NCBI GenBank assembly: GCA_027038965.1
Contig: JALWFG010000016.1
Location: forward strand, 62,001 to 126,000
Origin: Candidatus Desulfofervidaceae bacterium
GTDB taxonomy: Bacteria; Desulfobacterota; Desulfofervidia; Desulfofervidales; Desulfofervidaceae
DNA length: 64,000 nucleotides
Reading direction: 5' to 3'
The notes under the pieces are model-generated. The model did no database searches. It was not told the origin of the DNA and saw only the letters and a list, made by a program, of their open reading frames with translations. The translations under genes were made by a program, and so were the position numbers. Of this stretch, positions 26,784-34,542 are shown piece after piece; position 1 is the first letter of the stretch; each line of letters opens with the position of its first letter.

Positions 26784-27626
26784 CTACTTTTTCTTCTTTT
26801 TTCGTCCGATGCCAGCCAGTCCAATTAAACCAGTACCTAGAAGGAGAAGTGTAGTGGGTTCGGGAAGCGGATGCATTGTTGCCGGGTCGTTACTCCCAAA
26901 TTGCCAAGTTCCATTTATGCCATTCGGTCCGTAGTCTTCAATTTCAGATTGGAAATACACCTGAACATTGGCATTGACAATCCCTTCCAGAGGATCATTA
27001 ATCAACTTCCATCCAGGTTCTCCTGTATTGTCTTGGACAAAATATAGTCCAGCAAAAGAGGTACCAACCTTGTTGCCTCCGCCAGGCGGTTTAAGAGGGG
27101 CATTAGGGGTATACCAATAACCACCATTGGTAGTCAAAGTGGCCCACAAGGTGCCGTCTGTAGCCTTCGCAATGTCATCAGCCACTGTAATACCATTATA
27201 CTCAAAAGGAGTCGTTGTATCCGTGTAAAGGGCCATTACCTCACCAGCTGTAGGATCAAGTATTCCATAAGGGTCAGTAATACCAGAGTAGGGTTTGAAG
27301 GTAATAGTACTATCAGCCGTCGTTGGATCATTATCAGGATCTGTTACGGAAGCAACTTCTATAAGAAAGTAACCACTGAATTGGTCGTTTGCACCTTGAT
27401 ACCAAACAGTAGTTCCACCCACATTTATGTTTTGCACAGAAAGAATGCCGTAAAAGTAGTCTCCTGCCGAAATACTCCCAGATTGATCAACATCCACCCA
27501 ATTTTCATAGTTGTTGAAGTAAGCATCGTTATCTACACCCTGCACCAAAGTAGGATAAGCATAAAGAAAGGTTCCCCACATGACCAGAATAAAACTCGCT
27601 ATTGTCACCATCATCCATTTCCTCAT
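26784..27626 (-). CDS. PEP-CTERM sorted exported protein
   Basis: A 280-residue secreted protein with a signal peptide (VTIASFILVMWGTFLYA) and a beta-rich, Asp/Thr/Gly-rich body with no cysteines. The classic PEP-CTERM tail is PLPEPTTLLLLGTGLIGLAGI followed by RKKKKK. Such tails are cut by a membrane exosortase, and the product joins the envelope or exopolysaccharide matrix. The body matches no domain I can name. It lies 6 bp after another PEP-CTERM gene and shares the sigma-54 promoter. Exosortase genes are not in the window. Confidence 0.88.
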   Translation of the reverse strand: MRKWMMVTIASFILVMWGTFLYAYPTLVQGVDNDAYFNNYENWVDVDQSGSISAGDYFYGILSVQNINVGGTTVWYQGANDQFSGYFLIEVASVTDPDNDPTTADSTITFKPYSGITDPYGILDPTAGEVMALYTDTTTPFEYNGITVADDIAKATDGTLWATLTTNGGYWYTPNAPLKPPGGGNKVGTSFAGLYFVQDNTGEPGWKLINDPLEGIVNANVQVYFQSEIEDYGPNGINGTWQFGSNDPATMHPLPEPTTLLLLGTGLIGLAGIGRKKKKK

Positions 27627-27632
27627 CCTTTC

Positions 27633-28304
27633 TCACCTCCTTTCTATTTTATTGTGCTTTAAAGTTAAACATTTTTTCCCAATAATTCCCACCCCAAACA
27701 ACCCTGAGCCAAGGAGCAATAAGCTGGTTGGTTCAGGAATGGGATTAGGACCATCAGCAGCGTGGGAAAAAGGGCAAAAACAATAACAATCACATCCTTT
27801 TTTGTCCTTGTACCAACCATAAACATCATAGTGGACCCACGTGTAACCAGAAACAACAATATGATACTCCTTTATCTCACCACAGGTAGGACCACCACCA
27901 TCAACCATGTTGTAAACATTTTCATTACAGCCAAATTTACCTAAGTCATAAGTATAATAAGCCGTAGGATATATACCATGGCGAGGAAACTCTTTTTTAT
28001 CGTTAGGATCAGGAATCCCAGAGCTACAAAAGATATCCCAATTTAAAAGATTCCCATTCGGATCTTCTATATAAACTACCCCGGCCTCGCCTTCAGGCAC
28101 TGCGGCTATCAAAGTAACATTATGAAGCTCTTTATTTGCTCCAATTACCCACAGGTCATATTCATAACCGGGGATAACCCAGCTTTCAGTATCAAAATCA
28201 TATGTTCCCTGAGGACTATAAAGCTGTAGATTGGGAATGGCCCAAATCGGATTGCTTATTAAAAGAAACAGTATAACCCCTATCCACCTTTTAAAGAAAA
28301 ACAT
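27633..28304 (-). CDS. PEP-CTERM protein, choice-of-anchor-N-like
   Basis: A 223-residue exported protein with signal peptide (GVILFLLISNPIWA) and then IPNLQLYSPQGTYDFDTESWV, which resembles the start of the choice-of-anchor N group. The body has eight or more Cys, some clustered as GCDCYCFCP, which suggests disulfides or metal binding. The tail NPIPEPTSLLLLGSGLFGVGI plus basic residues is a PEP-CTERM signal. AGGAGG lies 5 bp before the ATG. It is the first gene behind the sigma-54 promoter. Confidence 0.85.
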   Translation of the reverse strand: MFFFKRWIGVILFLLISNPIWAIPNLQLYSPQGTYDFDTESWVIPGYEYDLWVIGANKELHNVTLIAAVPEGEAGVVYIEDPNGNLLNWDIFCSSGIPDPNDKKEFPRHGIYPTAYYTYDLGKFGCNENVYNMVDGGGPTCGEIKEYHIVVSGYTWVHYDVYGWYKDKKGCDCYCFCPFSHAADGPNPIPEPTSLLLLGSGLFGVGIIGKKCLTLKHNKIERR

Positions 28305-28333
28305 ACTTGCCTCCTAGCCTCAACTATTGACTA

Positions 28334-28349
28334 AGCAATATATGTGCCA
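28334..28349 (-). promoter_or_regulatory. rpoN site: Sigma-54 (RpoN) promoter of PEP-CTERM operon
   Basis: On the minus strand it reads TGGCAC-ATATA-TTGCT, an exact match to TGGCAC-N5-TTGCW. The GC of the -12 element lies about 32 bp before the start codon at 28304, leaving room for a short leader with AGGAGG. An imperfect inverted repeat GTATT(T)ACT/AGTAATAC at about 28363-28385 lies upstream; it is closer than a usual enhancer. Confidence 0.9.
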
Positions 28350-28678
28350 AACAAAAAAATGCCGTATTTACTGCAAATAGTAATACAAAGGAAGAAAGAT
28401 AAGGGAATATTTTTTCATATTAAGAGAAAAATTTATCTCCAAATAAAGGGCTTACATCCATATTTCTCGTATATTAAAGATATTTTTTCTTGTAAAACAG
28501 GAAATTCCTTTTCCCATTTTTCAGGGCTAAATCCAGAACGATTTTGCCAAAATGTCCGGTTTTAGCGTAAATGTTAAGCCTGCTAAGGGTTGGATTATTA
28601 ATAACCGGTATGGACTTTGAGAGGATTTGGTGAACTTGATGGTTGACCTCAGATTTAAACCCTGTTAAGCTTAAAGTA
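28350..28678. other. Intergenic region between PEP-CTERM operon and HDAC-like gene
   Basis: About 330 bp, A+T-rich. It should hold activator sites for the sigma-54 promoter on one side and the promoter of the HDAC-like gene on the other. I could not identify a clear -35/-10 pair or any RNA gene. Confidence 0.5.
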
Positions 28679-29707
28679 ATGGTTAAATTAGACACAGGAA
28701 TTGTTAAAGATATCCGTTTTTTTAACCATAACCCTGGGGATTATCACCCTGAATCCCCGGCCAGGCTTGAGGCCATTTACAGGCGACTTGAAATGAGTGA
28801 TATCGGGGGCGTGTATCAAGAAATTGAACCCTACTATGCCTCAAAAGAGGAAATTGCCCTCATTCACACCCCAGATTTTATAAATCGGATTGAGGCCACC
28901 CAAGGCCAAGAAGTAATGCTAGACCCTGATACCTTTACCTCAACCCTTTCTTATGAAACGGCCTGTCTGGCCGTTGGGGGTGGAATTAAGCTTATAAAGG
29001 CCATCTTTGAAGGCCAAATCAACAACGGTTTTGCCTTGATAAGGCCGCCAGGGCATCACGCCGAAAGAGACAAGGCCATGGGTTTTTGCCTCTTCAATAA
29101 CATTGCCATCTCTGCGGCCTATGCCCTTAAATGCGGTTTGGCAAGACGAATCTTGATTGTAGACTGGGATGTTCATCACGGAAATGGCACCCAACATGCG
29201 TTCTATGATACAGATGAGGTGCTTTACTTCTCCATCCATCAATATCCCCACTATCCCATGACTGGCAAGGTTGACGAGGTAGGTATTGGCAAGGGAAGGG
29301 GGGTTACGGTCAATGTGCCCCTGTCATCAGGATATGGTGACAAAGACTACCTTTATATCCTCTTAAATTTGCTTTGCCCTATTGCCAGACGATATAGGCC
29401 AGATATTATCTTGGTCTCAGCCGGTTTTGACCCTTATGAAGAAGACCCCTTAGGCGGAATGCAAGTCAGCATTTACGGCTTTGCGGCCATGTCTTATGTC
29501 TTAAGGAATTTGGCGAGGGAGTTAGGACACAACCGCTTGGCCTTGTTCTTAGAAGGTGGCTATCACCTAGAAGGCATGGCCAAATCCGTAGAGGCCATTA
29601 TCAAAATCCTACTGGGCGAAGAAATCAATCTACCAAACCTGTCTTCTTATCAACCAAATTCAGAAATAGAGAACATTTTAAATTACCATCAATCCTGGTT
29701 GACATAA
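28679..29707 (+). CDS. Histone deacetylase superfamily protein (AcuC/acetylpolyamine amidohydrolase-like)
   Basis: A zinc hydrolase of about 342 residues. The HDAC motifs are intact: HPESPARL, LIRPPGHHAERDKAMGFCLFN with the catalytic His pair, ILIVDWDVHHGNGTQ with the metal Asp and His, and VSAGFDPYEEDPLGG with the second metal Asp. LEGGYHLEGMA closes the site. It likely removes acetyl groups from lysine, polyamine or another amine; the substrate is unknown. I choose ATG 28679 because family proteins begin close to TGIVKD; the upstream TTG at 28643 adds residues not typical of the family. Confidence 0.9.
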   Translation: MVKLDTGIVKDIRFFNHNPGDYHPESPARLEAIYRRLEMSDIGGVYQEIEPYYASKEEIALIHTPDFINRIEATQGQEVMLDPDTFTSTLSYETACLAVGGGIKLIKAIFEGQINNGFALIRPPGHHAERDKAMGFCLFNNIAISAAYALKCGLARRILIVDWDVHHGNGTQHAFYDTDEVLYFSIHQYPHYPMTGKVDEVGIGKGRGVTVNVPLSSGYGDKDYLYILLNLLCPIARRYRPDIILVSAGFDPYEEDPLGGMQVSIYGFAAMSYVLRNLARELGHNRLALFLEGGYHLEGMAKSVEAIIKILLGEEINLPNLSSYQPNSEIENILNYHQSWLT

Positions 29708-29781
29708 TAGCGTTAGATTAGGTATATGAGTGAGGGATTATAAAAACAACGAATGCTTTTTGTAAAAGGTAGGTTAATCTT

Positions 29782-30462
29782 ATGGAACCCTTGTCATCTC
29801 TTAAAAGCAAAGTGGACACCATTTTAGAACTATTGGAGAGGTCTTATCCTGAAGTAAAGGTCCCCTTAAACTACTCTAATCCCCTGGAACTTCTTATTGC
29901 TACTATCCTTTCCGCCCAATGCACCGATAAAAAGGTCAATGAGGTTACTAAGAAACTTTTTAAAAGGTATAAGACTGCTAAGGACTACGCTGAGGCAGAA
30001 CTCTCTGTTTTGGAAAATGACATTAGAGAAATCAATTTTTATAAAAACAAGGCCAAAAACATCAAGGCATGTTGTCAGCAATTAGTAGAGAAATATCATG
30101 GAAATGTCCCGGCAGATTTGGAAAAGTTGACTGCCTTGCCTGGGGTAGGCCGCAAGACTGCCAATGTGGTCTTAGGGGCCGCCTTTGGCATCCCGGCCAT
30201 TGTAGTTGATACCCATGTCAAGCGGGTCTCCCAACGATTGGGTTTAACAAAAAACACCGCTCCTGAAAAGATTGAAAGAGACTTAATGAGACTTATCCCT
30301 CAAAGGCATTGGACAAAGTTTTCGCTCCAATTGATTATTCATGGCCGCACTATCTGTAAGTCTCGACGTCCGCGGTGTGAAATTTGTCCTTTACAATCTG
30401 TGTGCGCCTATTTCCAAAACCAAGGGAAATCGCTTGATAAGGGCAAACCTCGCGGCAGGTAA
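29782..30462 (+). CDS. nth: Endonuclease III
   Basis: A 226-residue base-excision repair glycosylase/AP lyase. The helix-hairpin-helix LPGVGRKTANVVLG carries the catalytic Lys, and the catalytic Asp is in VVDTHVKRV. The C-terminal [4Fe-4S] cluster is C-x6-C-x2-C-x5-C (ICKSRRPRCEICPLQSVC). Start ATG 29782 has AAGGTAGGT upstream. Its last 113 bp overlap the end of a gene on the other strand, reaching past the last cluster Cys. Confidence 0.95.
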   Translation: MEPLSSLKSKVDTILELLERSYPEVKVPLNYSNPLELLIATILSAQCTDKKVNEVTKKLFKRYKTAKDYAEAELSVLENDIREINFYKNKAKNIKACCQQLVEKYHGNVPADLEKLTALPGVGRKTANVVLGAAFGIPAIVVDTHVKRVSQRLGLTKNTAPEKIERDLMRLIPQRHWTKFSLQLIIHGRTICKSRRPRCEICPLQSVCAYFQNQGKSLDKGKPRGR

Positions 30463-31237
30463 GGCAGCGGATGCACTCAAGCTGATTGGGGTCTTCATAA
30501 ATCCTTATCCCCATAGGGCAATGCTTGTAACAAAGGTCGCATTTATGGCAAGCCTTTTGGTCCACATATATTCTTAAAAAGCTTATTTTATTAAAAAGAC
30601 CATAAAAGGCCCCTAAAGGACATAAAATGTGGCAGAAGGGCCTTTTGAAAAAGGCAGGTAAAGTTAGAAACACTACGAGAATAAAAAGTTTATTATAAAA
30701 CAACCACCCTACTTGGACCCTCAAATTGGGCATCATTCCAAGCAGGGGCAAACCGGCCTCTAATGTGCCTGCTGGGCAGATAAAGCGACAGAACCAGGGC
30801 CTGCCATAGCCTGATTTGTCTATCCAAATGGCAGGCAAAATCAAAACAAAAAGGACCAAAACGACATACTTCACATAATCCAAGGCCTTGGGAAGTCGGT
30901 ATTTGGGCGTGGGAAGTTTGTAAATCATCTCTTGGAGCAATCCAAAGGGGCAGGCCCAACCGCAGGCCATTCGTCCCACAAAGGCACCGATCAACATAAG
31001 ACTGCCCCAAATATAAAAACCAAACATAAAAATCCCGTAGTGAAGATGAGCCCTCAACTGGCTCATGAAGTGCTGCAATCCCCCAATAGGACAACCAAGG
31101 GTGGCCAGAGGGCAGGAATAGCAATTTAAGCCTGGGGCACAGATAGACTTTAAAGGACCTATGTAAATCTTATTTTTAAAGGGAAAGATATGCCCGTTTA
31201 TCAAGAAAATCCAGATAATTTGGACAAAGCGTCTCAT
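30350..31237 (-). CDS. NapH-like polyferredoxin membrane protein
   Basis: A 295-residue integral membrane iron-sulfur protein. Four or so membrane helices carry the paired CxxxCP motifs of the NapH/RdxA/CcoG group: CGWACPFGLLQ and CHILCPLGAFY. An early CAPGLNCYSCPLATLGCPIGG and a FCRFICPAGTLE are also present. The C-terminus has two [4Fe-4S] motifs, CHKCDLCYKHCP and CIRCLTCREVCP. It may pass electrons between quinol and a periplasmic or cytoplasmic partner. It follows at once a 40-residue CxxC peptide and the fdhE-tatBC genes. It overlaps nth antisense by 113 bp, including its own last cluster. Confidence 0.88.
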   Translation of the reverse strand: MRRFVQIIWIFLINGHIFPFKNKIYIGPLKSICAPGLNCYSCPLATLGCPIGGLQHFMSQLRAHLHYGIFMFGFYIWGSLMLIGAFVGRMACGWACPFGLLQEMIYKLPTPKYRLPKALDYVKYVVLVLFVLILPAIWIDKSGYGRPWFCRFICPAGTLEAGLPLLGMMPNLRVQVGWLFYNKLFILVVFLTLPAFFKRPFCHILCPLGAFYGLFNKISFLRIYVDQKACHKCDLCYKHCPMGIRIYEDPNQLECIRCLTCREVCPYQAISLGFGNRRTQIVKDKFHTADVETYR

Positions 31238-31360
31238 TTACCCTATACCTATACAGCTTAAGCAGATCCGAATCCCCTTATTCCAAAAGTCTCTGGGCTC
31301 AGAGAGAAAAACCCCCAGTAAAATAAATCCCAGGGCAATAATGACCAACAAACAGGTCAT
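31238..31360 (-). CDS. Small CD1871A-like CXXC membrane peptide
   Basis: A 40-residue protein. A single membrane helix (LLVIIALGFILLGVFL) is followed by EPRDFWNKGIRICLSCIGIG. The ending ICLSCIGIG is the signature of the CD1871A family of CXXC-motif peptides, which are often encoded beside NapH-like ferredoxins. AGAGGAAA lies 7 bp before ATG 31360, and its TAA directly abuts the ATG of the NapH-like gene. The tight pairing suggests a subunit or maturation partner for the NapH-like protein; the family's function is not known to me. Confidence 0.85.
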   Translation of the reverse strand: MTCLLVIIALGFILLGVFLSEPRDFWNKGIRICLSCIGIG

Positions 31361-31380
31361 TTTATTTCCTCTTAAAAAAT

Positions 31381-32139
31381 TCATTTTTTGTTCCCGTTGC
31401 CTCCTGCCTGCTTAGATGGTTTTTGTCCAAAGATGCGGGCTACCCAAACGCTTATTTCGTAAAGCACAAGCAAAGGACCAGCCATTAAGAGCTGCGTGCC
31501 CACATCAGGTGGGGTCAAGATAGCGGCTACCAAAAAGATAATGACAATGGCATATCGGCGTTTTGAGGCCAGCATTTGGCCATTAACAAGGCCCATTTTG
31601 GCCAAGAAAAAGGTTATAACAGGCATTTCAAAAACAATTCCAAAGGCAAATAGAAGCTTGAGGATGAGAGAAAAATATTCACTCATCTTGGGCAAAAGTT
31701 TGAGGTATTCGGTGGAAAAACCTAAGAAAAATTTAAAACCAAAAGGGAATACGATAAAATAAGCAAAAAGACCGCCTAAAAGAAAAAATACCGTGGCTGA
31801 GATGACAAAGGGTAGCACAAAGCGTTTTTCATGCTCGTAGAGTCCTGGGGCAATAAATTTCCAGAGTTGGTAAAAAACCACCGGACAAGCCAAGACAAAA
31901 CCGCTTAACAAGGCCACCTTGAAATAGGTAAAAAAGGCCTCTGTTAAGGCCGTAAAAATCATGGGTTGGTCTGGAGGAAGAATTTTTACTAAAGGTTGGG
32001 CCAAGATATAAAATAGCTGCTTGGCAAAGGCAAATGAAACAACAGACCCCACGGCAATGGCAATAATGCAAATTAACAACCTCCTTCTCAACTCTTCCAG
32101 ATGGGCCGTAAAGGGAAGCTTAATTTCTTCTTCGCTCAT
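31381..32139 (-). CDS. tatC: Sec-independent translocase TatC
   Basis: A 252-residue six-helix membrane protein. Family motifs are LPFTAHLEELRRRL at the N-terminus, the cytoplasmic loop KFIAPGLYEHEKRFVLPF (with F and E contacting the twin-arginine signal), and FGIVFEMPVITFFLAKMG near helix 4. A basic Lys/Gln-rich tail follows. It is the receptor for Tat substrates, of which the window contains FdhA and DsrO. It lies 23 bp after tatB. Confidence 0.96.
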   Translation of the reverse strand: MSEEEIKLPFTAHLEELRRRLLICIIAIAVGSVVSFAFAKQLFYILAQPLVKILPPDQPMIFTALTEAFFTYFKVALLSGFVLACPVVFYQLWKFIAPGLYEHEKRFVLPFVISATVFFLLGGLFAYFIVFPFGFKFFLGFSTEYLKLLPKMSEYFSLILKLLFAFGIVFEMPVITFFLAKMGLVNGQMLASKRRYAIVIIFLVAAILTPPDVGTQLLMAGPLLVLYEISVWVARIFGQKPSKQAGGNGNKK

Positions 32140-32162
32140 TTATCCTCCACAACTAGAAAATG

Positions 32163-32480
32163 TTAATTATTTGCTTTTTCTTCATGAGTTTCATTTTCAT
32201 CATTAATCCCATTATCTACCGATTTCTTTTCTTCTTTGAGCTTAGCATCTCTACCCCGAGGCGGATTTTCATCAGGCACCTCGTCAATAAGAATTTCCTC
32301 TTCTATCTTTTTCAAATTGCCTTCTAAATCAATGCTCTCTTTAATTTCGGTAGTCGCCTTGCGGAATTCGCGCACCCCTTTACCTAAGGCCCTTGCAATC
32401 TCAGGCAATCTCTTGGGCCCTAAAACAAGCAGGGCAATTACAAGGACCACTAATAATTCCTGCATCCCAATACCAAACAT
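32163..32480 (-). CDS. tatB: Tat translocase subunit TatB (TatA/B family)
   Basis: A protein of about 105 residues. An N-terminal membrane helix starting [22 protein letters not shown] is followed by [20 protein letters not shown], the TatA/B amphipathic helix. A long acidic tail ([15 protein letters not shown] and on) is more typical of TatB than TatA. I choose ATG 32480; the frame stays open upstream but those residues overlap fdhE and do not match the family. It lies between fdhE and tatC. Confidence 0.88.
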   Translation of the reverse strand: MFGIGMQELLVVLVIALLVLGPKRLPEIARALGKGVREFRKATTEIKESIDLEGNLKKIEEEILIDEVPDENPPRGRDAKLKEEKKSVDNGINDENETHEEKANN

Positions 32481-32484
32481 TGCT

Positions 32485-33324
32485 CTAGACCCCCATTTTT
32501 TTATATCCTTGCCTTTCGGCCAAAACATCTAAATGGACGGTAACAATATCCTCCAACTCCAAATCCACTTCCCCTTCAATCTCTCTTTCATCTATAGTCT
32601 TCAAATAAGCCTTGCAGTTTTCGCATAAATAAACTCGGTATTCTTTTTCCCCCTCGGCCTCAAAATACTTGATTCTCTGGTGATCTCTGTTGCCACAGAA
32701 GGGACAAAATATCCTTTCAATCTGCCATTCATAGCCACAAAGGGAACACTTGGCAAACCTTTTCCCGTTCTCTCTCAAAGCAGCTATAAAAGGATGTTCT
32801 CCACAAACAGGACAGTAGCCCTTTGACCAAGAAAAATCCTTTATTTTAGGGGCAATCTGTTCCAAATTGGCCTCAATGGAGGGCTTAATGCTATGAAATA
32901 CCAAAAAATCCCTTATGCCAACATCTAAATCTCCTGTCATGGGCAGGGACTTTTCCTTTAAGAAATCCTTTAATAACATTTCTAGTTCAGAAGGCCTTTT
33001 TTGAAAGTAAAAGGCAATCTTTTCTGTTTTTTCCTTTAATTCAGGTATTTCCTTGAGAGATTCACATAGAAAAAAGAAGAGCCCTTGGGCATGGCTTAAA
33101 TCAATTTCTAATGCCTCTTTTCCCAACACAGAAAACCCTCCTTTTAACTTGAATTGGGCCATCTCTTCAGAAAAGGATATGGGATTTATCTGCGGTTGTT
33201 CTTTATACTTCTTCCTTTGCAATATCACTTTGGTATAGAGGTCAAAGTAAGGCTTGTAATCAGGATATCTCTGTCTGAGAACCTCAAGACGCCTTTCAAA
33301 GCCATTGGTGCCTATTTTGGACAT
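32485..33324 (-). CDS. fdhE: Formate dehydrogenase accessory protein FdhE
   Basis: A 279-residue cytoplasmic protein that assists assembly and quality control of Tat-exported formate dehydrogenases. The rubredoxin-like Cys pairs are [22 protein letters not shown] and [10 protein letters not shown]. The C-terminal stretch [21 protein letters not shown] is diagnostic. It leads an operon with tatB, tatC and the CxxC/NapH pair, 19 kb from the fdhAB genes it presumably serves. AGGAGG lies upstream of ATG 33324. Two copies of AAACATACTTT lie just upstream and may be a regulator site. Confidence 0.92.
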   Translation of the reverse strand: MSKIGTNGFERRLEVLRQRYPDYKPYFDLYTKVILQRKKYKEQPQINPISFSEEMAQFKLKGGFSVLGKEALEIDLSHAQGLFFFLCESLKEIPELKEKTEKIAFYFQKRPSELEMLLKDFLKEKSLPMTGDLDVGIRDFLVFHSIKPSIEANLEQIAPKIKDFSWSKGYCPVCGEHPFIAALRENGKRFAKCSLCGYEWQIERIFCPFCGNRDHQRIKYFEAEGEKEYRVYLCENCKAYLKTIDEREIEGEVDLELEDIVTVHLDVLAERQGYKKMGV

Positions 33325-33508
33325 AAAAACCTCCTAAAAGTATGTTTCATAAAGTATGTTTTATAAACGCTATCTCAATATCTCTACTCAGTTTTTAGGT
33401 TAGTCCCGTTTTATCAAAAACGCAAGCCCACGGCAAGAGAAACTTGAGCCCAGACCTTAATTGACCAAAATCGCTTCAGTGTAAAAAACTGGTTAAAATA
33501 GTTAAACG

Positions 33509-33539
33509 TTGACCTATAGACACATTTTTGATATATAAT
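33509..33539 (+). promoter_or_regulatory. Promoter of cutA (leaderless)
   Basis: TTGACC (33509-33514) pairs with TATATA at 17 bp (33532-33537) or TATAAT at 19 bp (33534-33539). The start point would fall at about 33545-33548, on or next to the cutA ATG. Confidence 0.65.
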
Positions 33540-33547
33540 TTATATTT

Positions 33548-33871
33548 ATGGTTGCTTCTAAGTATATCATTATCTTGATTACTGCCCCAATTCAAGACGC
33601 CTCTGCAATTGCCAAGCACTTAATAGAAAGGCATGTGGCCGCTTGTGTAAACATCATCCCTGAAGTTCGCTCCATTTATTACTGGAAAAATGAAATTTGC
33701 GATGATAAAGAAGCCCTTCTTATTGTCAAAACCGAGTCAATCCTTTTTGAAAGGTTAAAAGAAGAAGTAAGGTTCATTCACAGTTATGAAGTGCCTGAAA
33801 TTATTGCCCTACCCATTGCGGAAGGCTACAAACCCTATCTTAATTGGATAAGCCAGGTGGTAAAAGCATGA
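33548..33871 (+). CDS. cutA: CutA1-family divalent-cation tolerance protein
   Basis: A 107-residue trimeric ferredoxin-like fold protein: YIIILITAP at the start, HLIERHVAACVNIIPEVRSIYYWKNEI, KTESILFERL, then HSYEVPEIIALPI and YLNWI at the end, all standard CutA landmarks. There is no Shine-Dalgarno sequence before ATG 33548 and a TATAAT box ends 8 bp upstream, so the mRNA looks leaderless. Its stop overlaps the next start (ATGA). Confidence 0.93.
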   Translation: MVASKYIIILITAPIQDASAIAKHLIERHVAACVNIIPEVRSIYYWKNEICDDKEALLIVKTESILFERLKEEVRFIHSYEVPEIIALPIAEGYKPYLNWISQVVKA

Positions 33872-34539
33872 TCTTTCCACCCTTTATCATTTTATTTGTG
33901 CTTGCCTTCTTTTTCATCCTCATCTTGTTGTTTGGATTTATTCACTGGGGCTTAATAGGCTATGCCTTTGCCAAAATAGGCATTCCCCCAGAGCAGATGT
34001 TCACTTTACTTTTTCTGTGTCTATTTGGAAGTTTTATAAATATTCCCATAAAGAAGATTCCTCGTTCCCAGCCCCAATTGGTTTTGGAAGAGATTGTAAG
34101 CTATTGGGGAATTCGATTTCGGGTGCCCAAATATCGGCCTGGCTATACCATAATTGCGGTCAATGTTGGAGGGGCTGTTATTCCTTCCTTGATCTCCATA
34201 TATCTTCTTTTGCAATTTGACCATCTCCTTTGGGCGGCAATTGCCATCACCATTGTAAGCCTTGTTACGCACCGCTTTTCTCGCCCAGTCCCTGGCATAG
34301 GTATTACGGTACCCTTATTTATCCCTCCTTTGGTCTCGGCCATTGTAGCCTTGATATTAAGCCCTGACCACGCCCCGGCCCTGGCCTATATTGCAGGTAC
34401 TCTGGGAACTCTAATTGGAGCTGATTTGATGAACCTTGACAAATTAAAGGACTTGGGTGCCCCTGTGGCCTCTATTGGTGGGGCTGGAACATTTGACGGC
34501 ATATTTTTTACAGGCATTTTGGCCGTCATTTTGGCCTAA
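33868..34539 (+). CDS. DUF1614 membrane protein
   Basis: A 223-residue protein with about six or seven membrane segments and the DUF1614 features FGSFINIPI, NVGGAVIPSLISIYLL, HRFSRPVPGIGITVPLFIPP, and the Asp-containing end LIGADLMNLDKLKDLGAPVASIGGAGTFDGIFFTGILAV. The function is unknown. I choose ATG 33868, which overlaps the cutA stop by 4 bp. It converges on polA with 3 bp between stops. Confidence 0.85.
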   Translation: MIFPPFIILFVLAFFFILILLFGFIHWGLIGYAFAKIGIPPEQMFTLLFLCLFGSFINIPIKKIPRSQPQLVLEEIVSYWGIRFRVPKYRPGYTIIAVNVGGAVIPSLISIYLLLQFDHLLWAAIAITIVSLVTHRFSRPVPGIGITVPLFIPPLVSAIVALILSPDHAPALAYIAGTLGTLIGADLMNLDKLKDLGAPVASIGGAGTFDGIFFTGILAVILA

Positions 34540-34542
34540 GGT

